A stretch of DNA of 50,455 nucleotides from the NCBI GenBank assembly GCA_947646015.1, contig CANSEY010000032.1, forward strand, positions 1-50,455, given 5' to 3'. The position numbers and the translations under genes are program-made. The notes beneath the pieces were generated by a model. It did not search any database, had not been told where the DNA came from, and was given only the letters and a program-made list of their open reading frames with translations. Each line of letters opens with the position of its first letter. The first letter of the stretch is position 1. The stretch comes from an uncultured Bacteroides sp. (GTDB taxonomy: Bacteria > Bacteroidota > Bacteroidia > Bacteroidales > Bacteroidaceae). Below are positions 44,560 through 50,455 of the stretch, one piece after another.

Positions 44560-45507
44560 CTAATTCAACAACTTACCAATCACACAAGCTTTCTTTAAGG
44601 AAGTAATTACCGCCACATTCGCTTCATCAATTTTCTTATTCTTAAAAGGCTTCAGATACGTCTCTGTTACGGTGATGGAAGAATGTCCCATCGCTTCAGA
44701 AATGACGCCGGGATGTATCTCACAATAGTATGCCATAGTAGCCCAAGTGTGGCGGGCAGTGTATGAGCTTAATTCTGAAGTCAATCCCAAAATCTGTTTC
44801 AAAATCATTAACTGATAATTAAAATTGCGTAATGCCAGCTGATATTCTTTATAAGAAGTTTCCGTCCCTTCCTCACTGGAAATCAACGAAAAGAGATAAG
44901 GAGAAGCCGGATCTGTATTCATATACCTTTTTATTAGCTTCATAGCTTCCGGCACAAGTGTTACAGTCAGAAGTTTGCCAGTCTTTCTGCGACGGTAAGT
45001 AATTGTGTTTCCATCCATATCCTTTTTTTTTAAATAGGCAAGGTCTACAAATGGTATCCCACGAAGTAAAAACATTAAAAAGAAAAAGCCGCGCGTACGC
45101 TGTAAATCTTTGTTCTCCAGACATAATCGTTTCGGAAGTTCTTTCATCAGACGTCCCATATCTTCCTTATCCAGTGCCCGCTTCCTGTCCGCACGTGTTC
45201 CTGTATAGACATACCGGAAATGATGAGGCACATAAGGTGCCATATGACGGTCGACTGCCCGGTTATACACTGCACGCAATGTACGCATATAAGTGGAAAC
45301 TGTATTCCAGCTACAATTTTTCCTCCGCAAATACGATTCGAAACTTTTAAGAAACTCCTGAGTAACTTTCCTGAAAGGAAGTTTATCACTTCCATGGAAT
45401 GCAATCACAGCATTCAAACTACTCCTGTAAATATGAGCAGTGCCATAATTCCCACTTTCCCGTAGCCCATTGGCTACTTCCTTCATAAATGAAATTAAAT
45501 TCCCCAT
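44560..45507 (-). CDS. Tyrosine recombinase (DNA invertase), cassette 1
   Basis: 315 residues. N-terminal SAM-like core-binding domain (~1-105), then the catalytic domain. Likely catalytic residues: R149 (FLLRGIPF), K175, R252-H253 (SSYTARHTWA), H275 (GHSS) and Y284 (ETYL). The usual first histidine of the HxxR box is Y249; I recall this from Bacteroides invertases. It sits directly beside the invertible element, 6 bp from the right repeat. It is 89% similar by eye to the C-terminus of the next recombinase at 50176. Upstream -7 box TATATTTG on the minus strand at 45621-45628. Confidence 0.9.
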   Translation of the reverse strand: MGNLISFMKEVANGLRESGNYGTAHIYRSSLNAVIAFHGSDKLPFRKVTQEFLKSFESYLRRKNCSWNTVSTYMRTLRAVYNRAVDRHMAPYVPHHFRYVYTGTRADRKRALDKEDMGRLMKELPKRLCLENKDLQRTRGFFFLMFLLRGIPFVDLAYLKKKDMDGNTITYRRRKTGKLLTVTLVPEAMKLIKRYMNTDPASPYLFSLISSEEGTETSYKEYQLALRNFNYQLMILKQILGLTSELSSYTARHTWATMAYYCEIHPGVISEAMGHSSITVTETYLKPFKNKKIDEANVAVITSLKKACVIGKLLN

Positions 45508-45714
45508 CTTCTATTAATTTAAATAATACTTTAAAAGGCTTTTCTGAAGAAGTTTGTTCCCTTTTCCCATACTTCCTGAAAACAATGCCTTTTCTTTCCA
45601 TTTCTCAAAACTATGAATTACAAATATAACGATATAATTGTTCAGTATACCATAAAAAACAGTTTTAGGAATACATAAAGATATAACCGGATTAATCACT
45701 CCTAAAATAAAAAT

Positions 45715-45805
45715 GGGACGTTCCCAGGGAAAAAGGGGAAATCAGGAACGTCCCTTGGGTATAGAGAGCTAGTAAAAGCCCGGTCTTTCACAAGTGCAGA
45801 CCTTT
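45715..45805. repeat. Trailer repeat B, after cassette 2
   Basis: Arms GGGACGTTCC (45715-45724) and GGAACGTCCC (45745-45754), loop with GGGAAAAAGGGGAAAT, tail AAGCCCGGTCTTTCACAAGTGC. Homologous to trailer A at 39570. It lies between the OmpA gene and the recombinase of cassette 1, and ends the operon on the minus strand (ATTTTTATTTTA). The 45508-45968 gap also has a hairpin at 45826-45853 (CTAAGGA with TCCTTAG). Confidence 0.75.
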
Positions 45806-45968
45806 TCTCTCTTCACTAAAATAAACTAAGGACATAGTGGGGAAAATCCTTAGTGGGAAACACGATTATAAACCTCTTCACAGAGATATATAACCGAAAA
45901 GTAGTCATATTCAATCACTACATATTGAAAATACAACAATTTTTTATGCGTTATATTCTACCTACTTT

Positions 45969-47066
45969 CTATTCGGCAATACAAATACTTACCCGGTTTT
46001 CTTCGGGTGTTTTGTATGGCTGAACAGTGTCACCTTTAGAATCAACAAGGATCCTATCGGTGCTTATCCCTCTTGCCTTCAAAGCATCGGCAACGTTAAC
46101 AGCTCTTTTTTCGGACAATACTTTATTGATTCGCGCATTACCGGTATTCACATCAGCGTAACCGGTCACCTGTACTTTTGCTGATGGATTCTTCTGCAAG
46201 TATTCTGCCAATCTATCAATCTTTGGCTTTTGGTCATCTTGAATACGTGCCGAATTCAAAGCAAAAAAGATATCTTGCTTCATTGGCTGTACTGCTACCA
46301 CTTCCTTCTTTGGCTGTGGCTGTTCTACCACAGGAGCAGGCCTCGGCTGTTCCATTACAACCGGTTCCGGTTCGTAATATACAGGCTTGGTTTCTTTATA
46401 TCCTTTGCCGAACTTAATATTCAAACCAACCAAAGCATTGAACTGCCAGTCGGAGTTTCCTGCTTTTTTGGAATTGAACTTATCAGAAAGAATATTTGCA
46501 TTACCTTCAATATTGATAGCCAAACGATCATTTAGACGTAAATTGCATCCTAAGCCCAGACGTCCGGCCACAAGAAACTTTCCTTCCGTCCAAAGATAAT
46601 CCATTTTGTAACCGTTTGCATCAATTGCAACCGCTTCATCATTATCAAAACCACGATTAAGACCTATACCTGCAAAAACATAACCATTGAATACACGTTT
46701 GGGGTTGAAACCACAAAACAACGTACTCAAGTCTGATACAATATCAGCATTGCCTTGCAAATATTTATACTGGTAGTCTTGTTGTGGAGTAACCCAACGA
46801 CCTTTCGCCTGCCATCCGCTGCCTCCTACCCGTGCACTCCACGCAGGGGCAAACTGATAACCGATATTAACAGCAGCAGCCGGAGAAATAAGATCAAAGA
46901 ACTTAGCTTCTCCAACTGTATGGGCAGCACCTGCCTGCACTTGCATAAACCAATGAGGTCTAAATTCTATTTTACCTTCCTCTTTGATTTTCTGTTCCTG
47001 TGCAAAAGATACTGTTCCACCTAAAGCTAAGACAAATGCAGTCAACCACAGTTTCTTTCTATTCAT
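45969..47066 (-). CDS. OmpA-family outer-membrane protein of the S-layer operon
   Basis: 365 residues from the ATG at 47066 (signal VSFAQ, cleavage near residue 22; the ATG at 47141 would lie before the intercistronic hairpin). N-terminal beta-barrel part (~25-220), a Pro/Glu linker (~225-250), and a C-terminal OmpA peptidoglycan-binding domain (DIFFALNSARIQDDQKPKIDRLAEYL..., VTGYAD, NRVSICI). From memory corresponds to BT_1926, the partner of the S-layer protein. Probably anchors the surface layer to the outer membrane and peptidoglycan. Second gene of cassette 2. Confidence 0.88.
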   Translation of the reverse strand: MNRKKLWLTAFVLALGGTVSFAQEQKIKEEGKIEFRPHWFMQVQAGAAHTVGEAKFFDLISPAAAVNIGYQFAPAWSARVGGSGWQAKGRWVTPQQDYQYKYLQGNADIVSDLSTLFCGFNPKRVFNGYVFAGIGLNRGFDNDEAVAIDANGYKMDYLWTEGKFLVAGRLGLGCNLRLNDRLAINIEGNANILSDKFNSKKAGNSDWQFNALVGLNIKFGKGYKETKPVYYEPEPVVMEQPRPAPVVEQPQPKKEVVAVQPMKQDIFFALNSARIQDDQKPKIDRLAEYLQKNPSAKVQVTGYADVNTGNARINKVLSEKRAVNVADALKARGISTDRILVDSKGDTVQPYKTPEENRVSICIAE

Positions 47067-47089
47067 ACTTATCTCTTTTCTTTTAAAGA

Positions 47090-47124
47090 GAGAGCATCCC
47101 TTTTGATTCAGCAGGGATGCTCTC
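47090..47124 (-). terminator. Intercistronic hairpin between the S-layer and OmpA genes
   Basis: Perfect 11-bp arms (GAGAGCATCCC and complement) with a 13-base loop, followed on the minus strand by TCTTTAAAAG. It lies between the stop at 47189 and the OmpA start at 47066. It could partly terminate or protect the upstream message, giving more S-layer protein than OmpA. Confidence 0.7.
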
Positions 47125-47188
47125 AGTTTAGAGTTATTCATGTCCGGGTTTTCACCCCAACGAGATTATTCTCTGTTTTGAACTACTG

Positions 47189-49807
47189 TTACTGTCTCTT
47201 TTTAAGCGGAGCATCAACTTTGCATTGACTTGTTGCACCCCATTTATCCAGAACAGACAAAGTAACATAACTATCAGTTGCCGCTACATCATTCTTGATG
47301 TCAGTTACACTCGTTTTCAAGGCAATTGTAACCTTATCACCTGCCTTAATTTCAACAGGTTCGGTACCTTCGTGCAGAGTTCCCGTTCCTACTTGAATTG
47401 TCATATATCCGGCAGCAACCTCACTTAATGCCACTGTGTATTTGCTGACTCTGGTTTCACTAGCCCAATTAATATAAGTATTACCACTCATATTTACATC
47501 TTGCCACTTAATATCAGTATTGTTCATTGTAAAGTCAAAGCTCTTCTTATCCAAAGACAGAGATTTGCCAGTAATCCCCTTCTGCTTACCTTCTTTGATC
47601 GGTGACTTAATTGTCAAATTGTAAGTATAGCTATAAGTAGCCAAACGTTCATTGTTAAACGGATGATAAGTAGAGACAAACTTACGTGCAGAGTATGCAC
47701 CTGCATTATCTTCGTCAGCTACACCGTCAGCTTCTTTAACATCCTTCATTGGGTCTACACTTATCGCATCTGTTGCACCAGTCAACCATGCAGCAGCTTT
47801 CACACCATTGAATGTAGGTACTGTTTCTTCAAATGTGATATATTGAGCATCCGCTGCAGATACACTGAATAGTTTATTCAGGTTATACAGGATCTTATCA
47901 CCAGTAGCATTCAATTCACCAAAAGCAGTAGCTTCAGTCTTAGTAGCATCAAAATATGCTGACAACGGTTCAAACTTAAAGATTGCATCATTATCTTGTT
48001 TAACAACAACTTTAAACTTAGTAGAATATACAACCTTATTGTTATCCTTAGTATCTACAATATTCAATGTTACATCGTGAGATGTTGCAGCTACCTTGGC
48101 AGGGTTAAAGCGAGCTACCACGCTAAACGTTATACCCTTAGCATAATCATCTACAGTATTAATTGTGATAGGTTCACCATCAATATCAGCAGCCTGCAGT
48201 TCGAATTGAATGCTCTTATCGGCATATACATATTCCCAATCTTTACCATTAACACGGATTTTACCGTCAGTATAAGCTATTTCTTTAAGCTGAATATTAT
48301 AACGGCCTTGTCTGAGCAAGTCTTTCATAGCTGTCACATCAGAAGAAGTCCATTGGTTCTTCACATCCGGTGTGATAGTCCATTCCATGTCAGCTACAGT
48401 TACATCAACTACAATGTTCTTGAAATCAATATTCATGGTAGTAGTTGCTGTTGTTCCATCTGTTTTCAGATAATGAATAGTCACAGGCATTCTTCCTTCT
48501 TTTTCTGCATAAATTGTTCTGGCATCCGCATCAAGTTTGACACCTAATAATTCTGCAGTATTTCTATCAGCACCTTCAATAGTATAATAGAAATCAACAG
48601 CTGCATTCATTCTGTCTCCGACCAGTTCATCCAAACTATGCACCGTACGATAAACAGCATCTACAGCAGGACCGCTACATGACATTGCCTGCATTTTAGC
48701 CGTCACTTTTACAGCATAGTCTGATATAATTTCATTTCCAAAAGCATCTTTTGTTGTTAAAGCATATGCAATATCATTGCTGCCTGGAAGATCACTGTAA
48801 GCTACTCCGTCAGCAACTGCAATACTTAAATCAAATACACCCTTATTAGGTGTTTTATCTGCACGAGTTAACGGTTTTTCGCTTATGTTCTGAGCAACTT
48901 CAGCGATTGTATAGTTTGTATTGCCTTTAGAATCTGTCAAATCAAGAGAATATGCACTAAGATCAAGATCTACCGGATTAATTAATGCATTAATTGTAGC
49001 TCCTTTAGAAGTCAATAAATCACCGGCAATATATTTTTTTCCGTTGAATTCAAAATCTTTGGGAACACGTCCATAATACATATTAACAGTAGTAGCAGTA
49101 GTCGGGATCTCTATTTTATTACCAGTAAGCGTTACTACTTTCATGCTTGAAATTTTGTCAGCAGACGGCAAAATAACAGTTTGGTCAGTATATGAACCAT
49201 CCGCATTCTGAGCTCCTACGTGAAGTACCCAATTCGGGCGGTCTGTTCCTTTTACAATGTATACACTTGTCTGTGCGTAAGCTCCTTGTACAAGTTTACC
49301 GTTGCCACCTTCTGCAGTTGCATCCCAAAAGTACCAGTATCCATCTTCACCGATAAAAGGCGATTGTCCGTCTTTACCATCCTTACCGTCTTCTCCTTTT
49401 GCAAACCATCCGGTAGGTTCGTTATCAATCAGCCATTCGCCGGTTTTCTCATCAATAGTAACTTTTGAGCCTGGAGCGCCATCAGCACCTGCTGCTCCCG
49501 GAGTACCAGCCGCACCTGTATCTCCTTTGTCTCCCTTATCTCCCTTGTCACCTTTGGCACCATTTACGATTTCATAAGATTTTTCATCGTTAAATGTAAT
49601 CTTGAATCCCCCTGCAATAGATTCTACATTTGTAACCCACTTACCACTATCTACAAACTTCTGCAAACTTTCGATACTAGCTTTGTTTGCGTCAATCTGA
49701 GTTTGCAGATTGTCTATGTCATCATCGTAGTCCTTACAGCCTACGTAGGTGACAGTTGAAAGCGCTAATGCTCCGAAAAACATCACTCTAATAAATTTTT
49801 TCTTCAT
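47189..49807 (-). CDS. S-layer-type surface lipoprotein with collagen-like stretch
   Basis: 872 residues. Lipobox TYVGC (Cys about 24) then a short coiled coil (DIDNLQTQIDANKASIESLQ), a PL29-N/DUF4988-like region, and about nine Gly-x-y triplets (GAKGDKGDKGDKGDTG... and further) at about 83-110. The remaining ~700 residues are beta-rich repeats with Thr and Asp. From memory this is the BT1927 family, whose member forms a phase-variable surface layer. First gene of cassette 2, behind invertible promoter 2. It should be silent in this orientation. Confidence 0.85.
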   Translation of the reverse strand: MKKKFIRVMFFGALALSTVTYVGCKDYDDDIDNLQTQIDANKASIESLQKFVDSGKWVTNVESIAGGFKITFNDEKSYEIVNGAKGDKGDKGDKGDTGAAGTPGAAGADGAPGSKVTIDEKTGEWLIDNEPTGWFAKGEDGKDGKDGQSPFIGEDGYWYFWDATAEGGNGKLVQGAYAQTSVYIVKGTDRPNWVLHVGAQNADGSYTDQTVILPSADKISSMKVVTLTGNKIEIPTTATTVNMYYGRVPKDFEFNGKKYIAGDLLTSKGATINALINPVDLDLSAYSLDLTDSKGNTNYTIAEVAQNISEKPLTRADKTPNKGVFDLSIAVADGVAYSDLPGSNDIAYALTTKDAFGNEIISDYAVKVTAKMQAMSCSGPAVDAVYRTVHSLDELVGDRMNAAVDFYYTIEGADRNTAELLGVKLDADARTIYAEKEGRMPVTIHYLKTDGTTATTTMNIDFKNIVVDVTVADMEWTITPDVKNQWTSSDVTAMKDLLRQGRYNIQLKEIAYTDGKIRVNGKDWEYVYADKSIQFELQAADIDGEPITINTVDDYAKGITFSVVARFNPAKVAATSHDVTLNIVDTKDNNKVVYSTKFKVVVKQDNDAIFKFEPLSAYFDATKTEATAFGELNATGDKILYNLNKLFSVSAADAQYITFEETVPTFNGVKAAAWLTGATDAISVDPMKDVKEADGVADEDNAGAYSARKFVSTYHPFNNERLATYSYTYNLTIKSPIKEGKQKGITGKSLSLDKKSFDFTMNNTDIKWQDVNMSGNTYINWASETRVSKYTVALSEVAAGYMTIQVGTGTLHEGTEPVEIKAGDKVTIALKTSVTDIKNDVAATDSYVTLSVLDKWGATSQCKVDAPLKKRQ

Positions 49808-49869
49808 AACTACTTAAAAATTACATTAATAATATATTATTAAACACTAAGTTTCAATAACACCTTCCC

Positions 49870-50169
49870 GTTACTTTGTAGGTAACGGGAAAGCGTACTT
49901 TTCCACCCCGACAGAGGCGTCTGCGGGCTACATTCATTAAATAAGTAAAGAATATTTTTAACCCCTGCTCTCAGACGATGGCAGAGGGGAGGGAAATCTT
50001 TTGCAAAAATTAAAGACCAAGCCGTGTTCTTCTCAAAAAATCCGCAGTTTTATTCTGTGTGTTTCCTTTTTTTAGTAGTTTATCAGAAAAAATATCATTT
50101 TTGTTTGCATGTTTTCCAAAATATACCCATATTTGCAGCGTCTTTTCTTCCCGTTACCTACAAAGTAAC
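49870..50169. promoter_or_regulatory. Invertible promoter element 2, shown in OFF orientation
   Basis: 22-bp perfect inverted repeats at 49870-49891 and 50148-50169 (core GTTACTTTGTAGGTAAC plus GGGAA), 256 bp apart. The internal sequence is almost the same as element 1, including TTTG (50104-50107), 20 bp, CATATTTG (50128-50135), which again points right, away from the operon starting at 49807. Confidence 0.9.
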
Positions 50170-50175
50170 AGTTCT

Positions 50176-50455
50176 CTAAATCAAGAACTTACATACACCA
50201 CAATCCTTCTTTAAGGAAGAAATAACCGCTACATTCGCTTCATCAATTTTCTTATTCTTGAAAGGTTTCAGATACGTTTCCGTCACGGTGATGGAAGAAT
50301 GCCCCATCGCTTCGGAAATAACACCGGGATGTACCTCACAATAGTATGCCATCGTAGCCCAGGTATGACGGGCAGTGTACGAGCTTACTTCAGATGTCAA
50401 TCCCAAAACCTGTTTCAAAATCATTAACTGATAATTAAAGTTGCGCAATGCCAGC
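50176..50455 (-). CDS. Tyrosine recombinase of cassette 2, cut by the window end
   Basis: Only the C-terminal ~92 residues are present; the gene continues past 50455. It shows SSYTARHTWATMAYY, GHSSITVTETYL (catalytic Arg, His and Tyr region) and differs from the cassette 1 enzyme at few positions except for the last ~8 residues (KKDCGVCKFLI versus KKACVIGKLLN). It sits 6 bp from its invertible element, as in cassette 1. Confidence 0.9.
   Translation of the reverse strand, partial: LALRNFNYQLMILKQVLGLTSEVSSYTARHTWATMAYYCEVHPGVISEAMGHSSITVTETYLKPFKNKKIDEANVAVISSLKKDCGVCKFLI

Noticed and set aside
44560-45507. Reading the recombinase as an integrase of an integrative element
   Set aside because: No att-like direct repeats, tRNA target or transfer genes nearby, while perfect inverted repeats lie 6 bp away, so inversion is the better explanation.
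49495-49565. Short repeated triplets that could be taken for a CRISPR or microsatellite
   Set aside because: They encode the Gly-x-y collagen-like stretch of the S-layer-type protein in frame; no spacer structure.
1-50455. Search for CRISPR arrays, rRNA, prophage structural genes or transposases
   Set aside because: None seen; the only recombinases are the two invertase-type tyrosine recombinases next to their inverted repeats.

Overview
The window is a chromosomal segment of a gut Bacteroides. The supporting evidence is AT-rich intergenic DNA, promoters with the Bacteroides -7 box TAnnTTTG, short lipobox proteins, GH76 and sulfatase glycan genes, and invertible promoters beside tyrosine recombinases. 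From memory, gene order (cold-shock protein, DEAD helicase and RRM protein; biotin carboxylase operon followed by a sulfatase; S-layer/OmpA operon at the end) matches about BT_1884 to BT_1928 of B. thetaiotaomicron. I could not run an alignment to confirm this.

Layout. Bases 1-5,100: the 3' end of a tRNA, a GH76 mannanase, and RNA-handling genes (cold-shock domain protein, DEAD-box helicase, RRM protein, the last with an apparent frameshift in its tail), plus a nitronate monooxygenase-like enzyme. 5,390-15,000: a PAS-LuxR regulator, a HelD-type helicase, a long perfect palindrome, a TPR sensor-regulator with two surface lipoproteins, and LemA/DUF3137. 15,000-23,700: a MATE transporter with a structured leader, a degenerate aspartokinase next to ProC, two AraC regulators and small enzymes. 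23,800-28,200: three copies of one small-RNA gene family on the minus strand, interleaved with DUF1848, SDR and PncB genes. 28,700-32,660: a cobalamin riboswitch heading a three-gene biotin-dependent acyl-CoA carboxylase operon. 32,800-39,500: a sulfatase and a YeiH-type transporter, a tandem 240-bp repeat that looks like a duplicated sRNA gene, a LysM-amidase, MetY and a metallo-hydrolase.

The right end (39,570-50,455) holds two tandem phase-variation cassettes. Each has a tyrosine recombinase, a 300-bp invertible promoter bounded by 22-bp inverted repeats, a surface-protein operon and a trailing hairpin repeat. Cassette 2 encodes a collagen-like S-layer-type lipoprotein and an OmpA protein. 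Cassette 1 encodes a 940-residue coiled-coil lipoprotein, a beta-barrel protein and a DUF4369 lipoprotein. In both cassettes the only recognisable promoter inside the invertible segment points away from the operon, so this assembly appears to show both in the OFF orientation. The two elements are nearly identical inside but differ by two bases at the centre of their repeats, with each left-right pair matching, which suggests independent switching.

The clearest RNA story is the sRNA trio. Each copy has a perfect TTTG-N19-TAnnTTTG promoter, a conserved body antisense to an RBS-ATG-AAA start region, its own terminator hairpin, and a conserved 14-bp element exactly 25 nt upstream of the -33 box. 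The family resembles the reported B. thetaiotaomicron FopS sRNAs, and the RRM protein in the same window resembles RbpB, the reported partner of FopS. Both identifications are from memory.
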